From assembly GCA_903932865.1 (NCBI GenBank), contig CAIZHQ010000014.1:124001-188000 (forward strand): a stretch of 64,000 nt of DNA, in the 5' to 3' direction. The stretch comes from an uncultured Burkholderiales bacterium (GTDB taxonomy: Bacteria > Pseudomonadota > Gammaproteobacteria > Burkholderiales > Burkholderiaceae_C). Position 1 is the first letter of the stretch. The number at the start of each line of letters is the position of its first letter. Shown here one piece after another: positions 26,641 through 34,916 of this stretch. The notes under the pieces were generated by a model. It ran no database searches, was not told the DNA's origin, and saw only the letters and a list, made by a program, of their open reading frames with translations. The position numbers and the translations under genes are program-made.

Positions 26641-27726
26641 ATGAGCAAGCACCGCATCGCTGTCATTCCCGGAGATGGCATTGGCAAAGAAGTCATGCCT
26701 GAAGGCCTGCGCGTGATGGATGCTGCAGCACGCAAGTTTGGCATTGATTTGCAGTTTGACCACTTTGACTTTTCAAGCTGGGATTACTTTGAAAAGCATG
26801 GTCAGATGCTGCCTGACAACTGGAAAGACCAGATTGGCGGCCATGATGCATTGTATTTTGGCGCCGTGGGTTGGCCAGCAAAAATCGCTGACCATGTGTC
26901 GTTGTGGGGCTCGCTTTTGTTGTTTCGCCGTGAGTTCGACCAATACATCAACTTGCGTCCAGCGCGACTCATGCCCGGTATCATCGCGCCGGTGGTGCGC
27001 CGCGACGGCAGCGCGCGCCAGCCGGGTGAGATCGACATGTACATCGTGCGCGAAAACACCGAGGGCGAATACTCCAGCGTGGGGGGGCGCATGTTCCCGG
27101 GCACTGAGCGCGAGATCGTGATGCAGGAATCCATCATGACCCGCATCGGTGTGGACCGCGTGTTGAAGTTTGCGTTCGAGTTGGCGCAGTCGCGCCCCAA
27201 AAAGCACCTGACCAGTGCCACCAAATCCAATGGCATTGCCATCACCATGCCCTATTGGGATGAGCGTGTGGCCGAGATGGCCAAAGGGTACCCGGGCGTG
27301 AATGTGGACAAGTTCCACATCGACATCCTCACGGCCCATTTTGTTCAGCGGCCAGATTTTTTTGATGTCGTGGTGGCCAGTAACCTCTTTGGTGACATTT
27401 TGAGCGACTTGGGACCTGCCTGCACGGGCACCATCGGCATTGCGCCCAGCGCCAATCTGAATCCAGACCGCAAGTTCCCATCGCTTTTCGAGCCGGTGCA
27501 CGGGTCGGCTCCGGACATCGCGGGATTGGGGCTGGCCAACCCCATTGGGCAGATCTGGTGCGGCGCCATGATGCTGGAATTTTTGGGCCACAAAGACGCG
27601 CACGATGCGGTGCTGGCCGCGATCGAAAAGGTCCTGGCTGCGGGCCCAGATGCCCCTCGGACACCTGATTTGGGTGGCCGTGCCACCACGGCAGATGTGG
27701 GTCGGGCCATTGCGCAGGCGCTTTGA
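26641..27726 (+). CDS. Tartrate/D-malate dehydrogenase (isocitrate/isopropylmalate dehydrogenase family)
   Basis: A 361-residue NAD- and metal-dependent beta-decarboxylating dehydrogenase close to tartrate dehydrogenase (TtuC) and D-malate dehydrogenase (DmlA). Support: PGDGIGKEV at residue 10, substrate and metal motifs ENTEGEYSSVGG, the Lys in TKSNGI, FFDVVVASNLFGDILSDLGP with the metal-binding aspartates, and HGSAPDIAG. The length fits TtuC (about 360). It stands alone: 77 bases after the EamA gene and 283 bases before hupB. Choice between tartrate, D-malate and 3-isopropylmalate as substrate rests on family resemblance, so I give no symbol. Confidence 0.9.
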   Translation: MSKHRIAVIPGDGIGKEVMPEGLRVMDAAARKFGIDLQFDHFDFSSWDYFEKHGQMLPDNWKDQIGGHDALYFGAVGWPAKIADHVSLWGSLLLFRREFDQYINLRPARLMPGIIAPVVRRDGSARQPGEIDMYIVRENTEGEYSSVGGRMFPGTEREIVMQESIMTRIGVDRVLKFAFELAQSRPKKHLTSATKSNGIAITMPYWDERVAEMAKGYPGVNVDKFHIDILTAHFVQRPDFFDVVVASNLFGDILSDLGPACTGTIGIAPSANLNPDRKFPSLFEPVHGSAPDIAGLGLANPIGQIWCGAMMLEFLGHKDAHDAVLAAIEKVLAAGPDAPRTPDLGGRATTADVGRAIAQAL

Positions 27727-27872
27727 ACTGGTGATTTTCCAAGTGCAAGGTCATAAATGTGAGCATTCAAGCAAACTTGACGAGGCTGAACAGTAAAATA
27801 TTTGTTGTGCTCATATGAAGCACTATTTTCAAGGCTAGAATCCAACGCCGATGCGGCCACGCGTGAATGCGA

Positions 27873-27900
27873 TTGACAGACCCACAAGGTCTGGTTTAAT
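27873..27900 (+). promoter_or_regulatory. Strong sigma-70 promoter upstream of hupB with a palindrome in the spacer
   Basis: A perfect -35 TTGACA (27873-27878) and a -10 TTTAAT (27895-27900, 5 of 6) are 16 bases apart. Between and overlapping them lies a perfect inverted repeat CAGACC-N5-GGTCTG (27877-27893), which could be an operator. The predicted leader to the GTG at 28010 is about 100 bases. Confidence 0.65.
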
Positions 27901-28009
27901 CACATAAGGCATTCATTGCCTCAAAAAATTTCATCAACATGCCCACGCTGTTAGGTCCGATTTCAGTCCAAACTTCGGTCCTTCAGGTGCTAACACCCAG
28001 AGGTTTATT

Positions 28010-28282
28010 GTGAACAAAACAGAATTGATCGAACACATTGCCAAGCAAGCTGACTTGTCCAAGGCTGCAGCCGGTCGTGCCCTCGAAGCCACCATTGGCG
28101 CAGTGCGCACGACCCTGAAAAAAGGCGGAACGGTTTCCTTGGTGGGTTTTGGTACTTTTGCCGTGGGCAAGCGTGCCGCGCGTACAGGCCGCAACCCACG
28201 TACTGGCGCTGCGATTAAAATCAAGAAAGCCAATGTGCCAAAGTTCCGTCCAGGCAAGGGCCTGAAAGACGCTTTGAACTGA
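28010..28282 (+). CDS. hupB: HU family DNA-binding protein
   Basis: HU is an abundant histone-like protein that bends DNA and compacts the nucleoid. The 90-residue protein begins [20 protein letters not shown] and has the DNA-contacting arm region [30 protein letters not shown], as in burkholderial HU-beta. Translation starts at GTG 28010, preceded by AGAGG; no ATG is available, and GTG starts are common for this gene in related genomes. tRNA-Val follows 14 bases after the stop, then ppiD, the conserved hupB-ppiD order. A strong promoter is at 27873. Confidence 0.97.
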   Translation: MNKTELIEHIAKQADLSKAAAGRALEATIGAVRTTLKKGGTVSLVGFGTFAVGKRAARTGRNPRTGAAIKIKKANVPKFRPGKGLKDALN

Positions 28283-28296
28283 CCACACATTTGAGA

Positions 28297-28372
28297 GGGC
28301 GCTTAGCTCAGTTGGTAGAGCGGCTCCTTTACACGGAGTAGGTCGGCGGTTCGAGACCGTCAGCGCCCACCA
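28297..28372 (+). tRNA. tRNA-Val (anticodon TAC)
   Basis: A 76-base cloverleaf: acceptor arms GGGCGCT and AGCGCCC pair fully, the D-arm reads GCTC-AGTTGGTA-GAGC, the anticodon stem GCTCC/GGAGT encloses loop TTTACAC with anticodon TAC at positions 34-36, and the T-arm is GGCGG-TTCGAGA-CCGTC. CCA is encoded at the 3' end. It lies 14 bases after hupB and before a strong terminator, so it is probably processed from the hupB transcript. Confidence 0.97.
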
Positions 28373-28384
28373 CCTCTCAAACGA

Positions 28385-28410
28385 AGGCGAACCCCAGGTT
28401 CGCCTTTTTT
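28385..28410 (+). terminator. Intrinsic terminator after hupB/tRNA-Val
   Basis: AGGCGAACC (28385-28393) and GGTTCGCCT (28397-28405) form a perfect 9-bp stem with a 3-base loop, followed directly by a run of six T residues (28405-28410). It separates the tRNA-Val transcript from ppiD. Confidence 0.92.
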
Positions 28411-28433
28411 ATTGACAACCCGAGACTTCCGAC

Positions 28434-30350
28434 ATGTTTGACACCATCCGCAATAATTCCAAGATCCTCATGGGCTTGTTGGTTGTGCTGATCATTCCTT
28501 CATTTGTTTTGTTTGGTGTGGATGGTTACAGCAACATGAGTGACCGTGGTGCTGTTGTCGCCAAAGTGGGTGACATTGACATCACCCAGCAAGAATGGGA
28601 TGCAATGCACCAACAGGAAGTGGATCGCATACGAGCCTCCGCGCCCAACCTGGACGCCAAAATGCTCGGTTCGGATGCGGCCCGTTATGCCAGCTTGGAG
28701 CGCATGGTCAATGATCGACTGATCGCTGTGGCTGCAGAAAAGCAGTTGCTCGTCACCAGCGACCAACGCTTAGCCAATTACTTGCAGCAAGACCCGTCGA
28801 TCGCCGGCCTGCGCGGACCGGACGGCAAACTGGACATGGACCGCTACCGTCAACTGGCCGCAAGCCAGGGCATGACACCTGAAATGCTGGAAGCGCGTGT
28901 GCGCCGAGACTTGTCCAATCAGCAGGTCCTGGCAAGTTTGCAGGCCTCGGCTGTGGCTTCGCAGCGCCAAACTGACAGTGCTTTGCAGGCCTATTTGCAG
29001 CGCCGTGAAATCCAGATTCAACGCTTTGATTCTGCTGCCTATGCGACCAAGGTCCAGTTCAGCGATGCCGATCTGGAAAAGTTTTACCAGACCCAGACAG
29101 ATCGTTTCCGTTCCCCTGAATCGGCCGACGTGGAATACCTGGTGCTCGATGCGGCCGCCTTGGCCAAAAATATCCAGTTGCCCGAGCAGGACATCAAAAC
29201 CTATTACGAACAAAATCTCCAGCGTTTGTCCGGCCAGGAGCAGCGCCGCGCCAGCCACATCCTGATCAATGCGGCCAAGGACGCGCCCGCCGCTGAGCGA
29301 GAAAAAGCCCGTGCCAAAGCAGACAGCTTGCTGGCGGATGTGCGCAAAGACCCTAAAAGTTTTGCCCAGTTGGCACGTAAAAACTCGGACGATCCGGGCT
29401 CTGCGGCCAACGGCGGCGATCTGGACTTCTTTGCCAAAGGGGCCATGGTCAAGTCATTTGAAGACGCCGTTTTTGCGTTGAAAAAAGGTGAAATCAGTGC
29501 GGTTGTGGAGTCCGAGTTTGGTTTTCACATCATCTTGCTCACCGACATCAAGGCGCCTGCCACGCCCAGCCTGGAAGCCATGCGACCCAAGCTGGAAGCT
29601 GACTTGCGCGAACAACAAGCCAAGCGTCAGTTTGCTGAATTGGCTGAGACCTTCAGCAACAGCGTTTATGAGCAAGCCGACACCTTCAAGCCTGTGGCCG
29701 ACAAGCTCAAGCTGAGCATCCAGCAAGCGCAAGGTCTGGGCCGCACCCCCACTTCTGCAAATGCTGGCGTGCTGGCCAACCCCAAAATTTTAGAAGCCTT
29801 GTTCGCTGAAGATTCCATCAGCAAGCGCCGTAACACGGCCGCCATTGAGCTGGGCAACAACACCTTGGTCTCTGCACGCATCGTCAATTACCGCGCGGCA
29901 GCGGTGCGGCCCTATGCCGATGTCAAGGATGCGGTGCGTGTCCAATACTTGTTGGTGCAAGCTCAGGCCCTCGCCAAGGCCGAAGGCCAGGCTCGACTGA
30001 ACGAATGGAAGGCTCAGCCCGCCCAAGCCCAATTGGGCAATGCCTTGGTGGTTTCGCGCGACCAAGCGCAGGGCCAGCCCCAAGCCTTGGTGGACGCGGC
30101 CCTGCGCGCTGATCCGGCAGCGATGCCTGTCTTGGTGGGCGTGGACTTGGGTGCACAAGGCTTCGCCTTGGTGCGGGTGAATAAATTGGTGGCACGCGAA
30201 GAGCCCAATGCACAGCAGCAAGCGCAAAGCCGCGAACAATTTGCGCGTTTGCTGGGAAATGCGGAAGCCAACGCCTATCTTGCCCACCTCAAGAGCCAGT
30301 TCAAGGTGGAGATCAAGGTGAAAAACCCCAGAGACAAGACGGCTTCATAA
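28434..30350 (+). CDS. ppiD: Membrane-anchored periplasmic folding factor PpiD (SurA_N and parvulin domains)
   Basis: PpiD is a chaperone near the Sec translocon that helps newly exported proteins. The 638-residue protein has an N-terminal anchor helix (about residues 12-32, ILMGLLVVLIIPSFVLFGVD), a SurA_N-like chaperone region (about 35-260), a parvulin domain (about 270-365, with ASHILINA, FAQLARKNSDD and SEFGFHIILLTD), and a C-terminal SurA-like part. E. coli PpiD is 623 residues. Its position right after hupB is the conserved arrangement. tRNA-His follows after 51 bases, with its own -10 element. Confidence 0.95.
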   Translation: MFDTIRNNSKILMGLLVVLIIPSFVLFGVDGYSNMSDRGAVVAKVGDIDITQQEWDAMHQQEVDRIRASAPNLDAKMLGSDAARYASLERMVNDRLIAVAAEKQLLVTSDQRLANYLQQDPSIAGLRGPDGKLDMDRYRQLAASQGMTPEMLEARVRRDLSNQQVLASLQASAVASQRQTDSALQAYLQRREIQIQRFDSAAYATKVQFSDADLEKFYQTQTDRFRSPESADVEYLVLDAAALAKNIQLPEQDIKTYYEQNLQRLSGQEQRRASHILINAAKDAPAAEREKARAKADSLLADVRKDPKSFAQLARKNSDDPGSAANGGDLDFFAKGAMVKSFEDAVFALKKGEISAVVESEFGFHIILLTDIKAPATPSLEAMRPKLEADLREQQAKRQFAELAETFSNSVYEQADTFKPVADKLKLSIQQAQGLGRTPTSANAGVLANPKILEALFAEDSISKRRNTAAIELGNNTLVSARIVNYRAAAVRPYADVKDAVRVQYLLVQAQALAKAEGQARLNEWKAQPAQAQLGNALVVSRDQAQGQPQALVDAALRADPAAMPVLVGVDLGAQGFALVRVNKLVAREEPNAQQQAQSREQFARLLGNAEANAYLAHLKSQFKVEIKVKNPRDKTAS

Positions 30351-30386
30351 TTCCCCAACCACAGAGAATTGCACCTAACTTCGGGT

Positions 30387-30392
30387 TATAAT
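30387..30392 (+). promoter_or_regulatory. Probable -10 element of tRNA-His
   Basis: A perfect TATAAT lies 9 bases before the tRNA-His gene, just after the ppiD stop. A -35 hexamer at the usual distance is not evident (GAGAAT at 17 bases). Confidence 0.5.
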
Positions 30393-30401
30393 TTTCTTAG
30401 T

Positions 30402-30478
30402 GGTGGCTGTAGCTCAGTTGGTAGAGTCCAGGATTGTGATTCCTGTTGTCGTGGGTTCGAGCCCCATCAGCCACCCCA
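30402..30478 (+). tRNA. tRNA-His (anticodon GTG)
   Basis: A 77-base cloverleaf including the extra 5' G (30402) that pairs with discriminator C73 (30475), the hallmark of tRNA-His. Acceptor arms GTGGCTG/CAGCCAC pair fully; the anticodon GTG sits in the loop flanked by CAGGA and TCCTG; the T-arm contains GGTTCGAGCCC. CCA is encoded. A TATAAT precedes it and a terminator follows at 30495. Confidence 0.97.
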
Positions 30479-30494
30479 AGTAAATCAAGCACTT

Positions 30495-30522
30495 AGCCCA
30501 GCCCTCACCGGCTGGGCTTTTT
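30495..30522 (+). terminator. Intrinsic terminator after tRNA-His
   Basis: AGCCCAGCC (30495-30503) and GGCTGGGCT (30510-30518) form a perfect 9-bp stem with a 6-base loop followed by five T residues (30518-30522), 17 bases after the tRNA. Confidence 0.9.
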
Positions 30523-30564
30523 GCTTTTTGGGTTTTACAGACTGATTTGAAATCCCTTTCAGTC

Positions 30565-30646
30565 GCCCAAAATTTTCTTATCTGATGCCCCAGAATGATC
30601 GTCTGCTCTGGTTTTTAGAGGTGCTTTAAAAACAAAAATTTTGGGC
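30565..30646. repeat. 12-bp perfect inverted repeat in AT-rich DNA before the hydrolase gene
   Basis: GCCCAAAATTTT (30565-30576) and AAAATTTTGGGC (30635-30646) are exact reverse complements separated by 58 bases. The 12-bp arms lie in an AT-rich 190-base stretch between the tRNA-His terminator and the hydrolase gene. It may be a cruciform, a regulatory structure or ends of a decayed element; no open frame fills the interval. Confidence 0.5.
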
Positions 30647-30715
30647 TTGTCGTTGGCGATTCAAGGTCCTGTGTTGCCTCGCTTGTTTGTATTTGCCCAT
30701 GAATCGGAGTCTCCC

Positions 30716-31663
30716 ATGGCATTCACTCATCGGTCGGTTCTATTGCTTTTTGCTTTTCTCGTTGGTTGTCAAACAATAAGCTTTGACGTGGATTACTTCC
30801 AGCCTCCGATCACTGTTTCGAGGGCGCCCGCAAGGCCAATCACCAACTACAGCCTTTACAACAACACCACCTTGGTTAAGTTGGGTGAGGTGAAGGCGCA
30901 GGTGCCATCTTTTGATGGCAAGGGTCTGCTCTTGGCCAGTTGGACTCCTCATGTCAAAGGCGCAACAGCTCGCCCAACATTTGTAGTGGTGCATGGTGGT
31001 CATGGACTGGTACCAACTAACTTTGCAAGCGCCCTTTGGTTGCGTGATACGTTCAACGCGAACGTTCTGGTGCTCGACAGTTATTGGAGCAGAGGTCAAA
31101 ATGAAAATTGGGCAACCAGAACGCGTTTTGGAGCCAACATGCGGGTCCTTGACGTTATTGCTGCAGGCAAGTGGCTGCAGGACGTGCACAAGGTGGACAC
31201 GGGGAAAATGTTTGTCATGGGCGATAGCCAAGGGGGCTGGACAGTTCTAAGGGCATTTACAGATGACACGTTCATCAATGGCCACATGAAGGGCTTGTAC
31301 CGGGGCGGTATCGCTCTTTATCCAGGTTGCTTTTCGCATGGCACATCAACAGCCCCTTCTCTGTCCCCCTACACAGCCCCAGTTATCGTTTTCACGGGGG
31401 GCAAAGACACTGCAACTCCTATATCGGAATGTCCAAAGGGTGTACTACATTCAGCGAGCAAATGGATTCATTACCCAGACCAGACGCATGGCTGGGATTC
31501 GGCTAACAGGGGGGCAGCTGGTACGCCCGTAGACGGTGAGTGCGGCAAAGCCATGAATGTGTACAACAAATTTCCGGTTTGCCGCAGTAATGCAACTACA
31601 CAAGACATGCAACGCAATATTCAATCATTCATTGAGGATCTACTGACAAGGCCTGCAGTGTGA
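30716..31663 (+). CDS. Alpha/beta-hydrolase lipoprotein (dienelactone-hydrolase-like fold)
   Basis: A 315-residue predicted lipoprotein: signal segment ending LVGC places the lipid-modified cysteine at C18. The mature part is an alpha/beta hydrolase with oxyanion-loop VVHGGHGL, nucleophile S171 in GDSQGGW, acid D231 in GGKDTATP and base H258 in QTHGWD. Several extra cysteines near the C-terminus (ECGK, VCRS, PGCF, ECPK) suggest disulfides and an extracytoplasmic site. GGAG before ATG 30716 supports this start; 30641 is rejected. The gene and flanks are visibly more AT-rich than the neighbouring genes, which suggests later acquisition. Substrate unknown. Confidence 0.78.
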   Translation: MAFTHRSVLLLFAFLVGCQTISFDVDYFQPPITVSRAPARPITNYSLYNNTTLVKLGEVKAQVPSFDGKGLLLASWTPHVKGATARPTFVVVHGGHGLVPTNFASALWLRDTFNANVLVLDSYWSRGQNENWATRTRFGANMRVLDVIAAGKWLQDVHKVDTGKMFVMGDSQGGWTVLRAFTDDTFINGHMKGLYRGGIALYPGCFSHGTSTAPSLSPYTAPVIVFTGGKDTATPISECPKGVLHSASKWIHYPDQTHGWDSANRGAAGTPVDGECGKAMNVYNKFPVCRSNATTQDMQRNIQSFIEDLLTRPAV

Positions 31664-31912
31664 GTCTTGCCTTGGTTATGAAGTGGAGTTGAACCCATCC
31701 AGCAATGCCGCCGATGTCATGGACTTGCCGCGTTTTTTTCTTCTGAGCTCAATGCTGCGCACTGAGGTCAACCCTCAGCCATTGGCGCAGAACAGTGGCA
31801 TGTTGAGCAGCGCGTCTACACCGGTTGAGTCAAGACTGTGCAGGTCCCTGCATTCGAGCCCCAGCAGAAGCTATCCCGTGGAGCAATCAAAGCGGGGGCC
31901 GCAACTTGGGTG

Positions 31913-32878
31913 TCATTCGGCCTTGATGTTGGCGTCCTTGATGACTTTGCCCCACTTGGCATGGTCGCTCTTGACCTTCTCAACGGTCTGCGCGGGCGTC
32001 AAAAATTCCGCGTCGCAACCCAACTGCTTGAACTGCTCCTGCAGGTTTTTGTCCTCGCCCGCTTTGAGCAGCGCTTGTGACAGCCGCGCCACGAGCTCCG
32101 GCGCCATGCCAGCAGGGCCCATCAGCTCGAACCAACCGGTGGAATCAAAACCCTTGTAACCGAGCTCGTCCATGGTGGGCACATCGGGAAAGGCGCCAGA
32201 ACGTTTGGGCGAAGTCACCGCCAGAGCGCGCAGCTTGCCAGACTTGTAGGGACCCACAGCCGCAGCCAGTGAAGAAAACAGCATCGGCACTTGGTTGCCC
32301 ATCAGGTCGGTCATCGCTGGCGCGCCGCCCTTGTAGGGAATGTGCAGCAGGCTCACGCCGGTGACACTCTTGAGCAACTCGCCGGAAAAGTGGTGCGGGC
32401 CGGCGATACCCGAGGTGCCGTAGCTCCATTTGTCAGGTTCTTTTTTCGCTGCCGCCACCACGTCGGCCACGCTTCTGAATGGCGAGGAGGGATGCACCAC
32501 CATGATGCTGCCCGTGCTGCACACATGGCCGATGTGGGTGAACGAGTTGAGGTGGTGGTAGCCCACTTTGGTCAGGTGTGGCGCGGTGGTGAAAGGTCCA
32601 CCATCGGCAAAGTAAAGCGTGTAACCGTCCGGCGCCACCTTGCTGATGAATTCCGCCGCCACGCCGCCAGCGGTGCCCGGCTTGGGTTCGACGATGATGG
32701 CTTGCCCCAGCAGTGGCTCGAGCACACGCATGAGCGGGCGCGCGACAGCGTCCGCCGCGCCGCCTGCGGTGTAACCCAGCACTACGCGAATGGGTTTGTT
32801 CGGGTAGCCCTGGGCTTGGGCTTGTGTGGCCCATGCAGAGGCGAGGGCCAGCGCTATGACGGTTATTTTTTTGAACAT
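31913..32878 (-). CDS. Bug-family periplasmic receptor (TctC-like), first of two in this operon
   Basis: A 321-residue tripartite-tricarboxylate-type receptor with signal peptide residues 1-23 (ending AQAQG). Bug proteins bind carboxylates, amino acids or aromatic acids in the periplasm. Support: YPNKPIRVVLGYTAGGAADAV, EPKPGTAGGVAAEFISK, PDGYTL, HIPYKGGAPAMTD and the C-terminal part with FPDVPTMDELGY. ATG 32878 begins just before the signal peptide. It lies 81 bases downstream of the quinone-oxidoreductase gene and is last in the operon. No TctA/TctB genes are adjacent, as is common for orphan Bug proteins. Confidence 0.92.
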   Translation of the reverse strand: MFKKITVIALALASAWATQAQAQGYPNKPIRVVLGYTAGGAADAVARPLMRVLEPLLGQAIIVEPKPGTAGGVAAEFISKVAPDGYTLYFADGGPFTTAPHLTKVGYHHLNSFTHIGHVCSTGSIMVVHPSSPFRSVADVVAAAKKEPDKWSYGTSGIAGPHHFSGELLKSVTGVSLLHIPYKGGAPAMTDLMGNQVPMLFSSLAAAVGPYKSGKLRALAVTSPKRSGAFPDVPTMDELGYKGFDSTGWFELMGPAGMAPELVARLSQALLKAGEDKNLQEQFKQLGCDAEFLTPAQTVEKVKSDHAKWGKVIKDANIKAE

Positions 32879-32959
32879 GGTTTGTCTCCGAGTGCGTTGA
32901 GGGATACGAAATGCAAGCCCACCCATAACGGGTGGCATCAAGTTGGCAAGAGCCCCTGA

Positions 32960-33934
32960 TCAGTCGACGCGCACCACCAGCTTGCCAAGGTGCTGGTTGC
33001 TCTGCATGCACTGCTGTGCGGCTGGCAGGTCATCGAGCGCGAAAACCTGGTCGACCAAAGGCGTCACGCGGCCATCGGCCAACATGGGCAGCAGGTCGCG
33101 CTCCAGGGCCTTGGCCGCGGCGATGCGGTGAGACATGTTGCGCATTTTGTTGGACACGCCGAACAGCTGCAACCGCTTGCTGTGCAGCGCGCCGAGGTCG
33201 ATGCGCGCGTCGACCTGACCGTCAACATAGCCCACCATGGCCAGTCGCGCCTGGAAACCCATGGCTTCGATGCATGCGGCAAAGACACTGCCGCCGACGG
33301 TGTTCACCACCAGGTCCACACCCTGGTTCTGGGTGGCTTGCATGACGGCCGGGACGAAGTCGGCCACGCGGGTGTGCAGCGCGACGTCGAGGCCCAGGGC
33401 CTTCAGGCGTTCGAGTTTTTCCAACGACCCGGAGGTGCCGATCACCCGAGCACCCAGGGCCTTGCCGACCTGCAGCGCCGCCACGCCCACGCCCGATGAG
33501 ATGCCGGTCACCAGCATCGTTTCGCCTGCAGCCAAGCGGCCATGCGCCATCAAGGCTTCGTACACGGTTAGAAACACCACCGTTGTGGCGGCCGCCTGTT
33601 CCCATGTGAGGCGCTCTGGTGCCGCGAATACTTCGTCGGCATTCATGCAACCATGTTCGGCGAAAGCGCCGTCGCAGCGGCCCATGACCCGGTCACCCAG
33701 TTTCCAGCGCGTGACGCCTGCGCCGAGCGCCGTCACTTCGCCCGCCGCCTCGAAACCTGCAGGCCGTGCCGTACTCGCCGTGTGCAGGCCATGGCCCGCG
33801 ATGAACTCTCCACGATTGAGCGACGCCACGCGGATGCGAATGCACACCTGACCGGGCCCCGGTTGCGGTATGGGAATGTCGCGCAGCTCCAGAGCCATCG
33901 CATTGTCGGCCGTTCGGATCCACCATGATTTCAT
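32960..33934 (-). CDS. Quinone oxidoreductase-like, zinc-independent MDR dehydrogenase
   Basis: A 324-residue NADPH-dependent medium-chain dehydrogenase/reductase of the quinone oxidoreductase class. Support: substrate-domain segments IPIPQPGPGQVCIRI and VASLNRGEF; PAGFEAAGEVTALGAGV; GDRVMGRCDGAFAEH; the NADPH motif GISSGVGVAALQVGKALGA near residue 150. The cysteine/histidine set for a catalytic zinc is not evident. ATG 33934 follows AGGAG with good spacing. It starts 10 bases after the upstream Bug gene, so all three genes form an operon. The link suggests reduction of the compound bound by one of the Bug receptors. Confidence 0.88.
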   Translation of the reverse strand: MKSWWIRTADNAMALELRDIPIPQPGPGQVCIRIRVASLNRGEFIAGHGLHTASTARPAGFEAAGEVTALGAGVTRWKLGDRVMGRCDGAFAEHGCMNADEVFAAPERLTWEQAAATTVVFLTVYEALMAHGRLAAGETMLVTGISSGVGVAALQVGKALGARVIGTSGSLEKLERLKALGLDVALHTRVADFVPAVMQATQNQGVDLVVNTVGGSVFAACIEAMGFQARLAMVGYVDGQVDARIDLGALHSKRLQLFGVSNKMRNMSHRIAAAKALERDLLPMLADGRVTPLVDQVFALDDLPAAQQCMQSNQHLGKLVVRVD

Positions 33935-33944
33935 GTTTTTTCTC

Positions 33945-34916
33945 CTATTCGCGAGGAATCTTGGCATCGCGGATGACGCGCACCCAGCGATCAATGTCTG
34001 CGCGCAGCTCAGCCCCAAAGTCGTCGCCAATGCTTGGCTCCACGTCGAAGCCGGCGTTGCGCAGCTTGTTCAGCAGCTCGGGGTCTCGCAGCACCTGCGC
34101 GGACGCCTGCTGAAGTCGCGCGGTGATGGGACGCGCCACAGCGGCAGGTGCCACCACGCCGTACCAGACTTCATAGCGCTGGCTGATCAAGCCGGATTCG
34201 ATCAGCGTCGGGACATCGGGTGCTTGAGGTGAGCGCTTGCCGCCGGTGATGGCCAGGCCGCGCAGTCGGCCGGAATTGAAGTGCGGCACCATGGGCGACA
34301 AGGTGGAGATGATGAAGTCCACCTGTCCGCCCACTGCATCTGCCGTGGCAGGAGCCGAGCCCTTGTAAGGGATGTTGGTGAACTTCGCACCGGTCTGCAT
34401 CGCGATCAGCTGCCCGAACAGGTGTGGCCCGGTGCCGACGCCGGGTGACGCGTAGTTGAGGTTCTTCGTCCTGGCCAGAGCCATCAATTCCTGGATCGTC
34501 TTGACGTTGAGACTGGGGTGCACCGCAATGGCGGCGGCATTGCTCGCCACTTTCGCGATGGGCACAAAGTCCTTGAGAGAGTCGTAGCGGATCTCTTTGA
34601 ACATCAGCGGGTTGGTGGCCAAGAACTCGTTGGCGAACAGCAGTGTGTAACCGTCGGCAGGTGCGCGTGCCACCAGTTCGGCACCGATGTTGCCGCTGGC
34701 GCCCGGCTTGTTGTCGATCAGCACTGGTTGCCCCAGCAGCCCCGACAGCTTCTCGCCGTACATGCGGGCAGCTGTGTCGGCGCCGCCGCCCGCCGGGAAA
34801 GGCACCACCAGCTTGATGGGGCGGTCGGGCCAAGTTTGGGCCGAGGTGCCGAGCGCCATGGTGGCAAGCGCAAGCAGCAGCAAACGGCGGCTGCGGCGGA
34901 AAATCTGGAATGGCAT
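33945..34916 (-). CDS. Bug-family periplasmic receptor (TctC-like), second of two in this operon
   Basis: A 323-residue receptor with a signal peptide (RRSRRLLLLALATMALGTSA, residues about 6-26). Support: TWPDRPIKLVVPFPAGGGAD, DNKPGASGNIGAELVA, PADGYTLLFA, NIPYKGSAPATAD, SPQAPDVPTLIESG. AGGAG precedes ATG 34916. It is the first gene of the minus-strand operon and 430 bases of gene-free DNA precede it. It differs clearly from the first Bug protein (31913-32878), so the two are not a recent duplication. Confidence 0.92.
   Translation of the reverse strand: MPFQIFRRSRRLLLLALATMALGTSAQTWPDRPIKLVVPFPAGGGADTAARMYGEKLSGLLGQPVLIDNKPGASGNIGAELVARAPADGYTLLFANEFLATNPLMFKEIRYDSLKDFVPIAKVASNAAAIAVHPSLNVKTIQELMALARTKNLNYASPGVGTGPHLFGQLIAMQTGAKFTNIPYKGSAPATADAVGGQVDFIISTLSPMVPHFNSGRLRGLAITGGKRSPQAPDVPTLIESGLISQRYEVWYGVVAPAAVARPITARLQQASAQVLRDPELLNKLRNAGFDVEPSIGDDFGAELRADIDRWVRVIRDAKIPRE

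Noticed and set aside
28297..30478. tRNA pair as a duplicated element
   Set aside because: The shared D-arm sequence AGCTCAGTTGGTAGAG is the normal tRNA consensus, not a mobile repeat.
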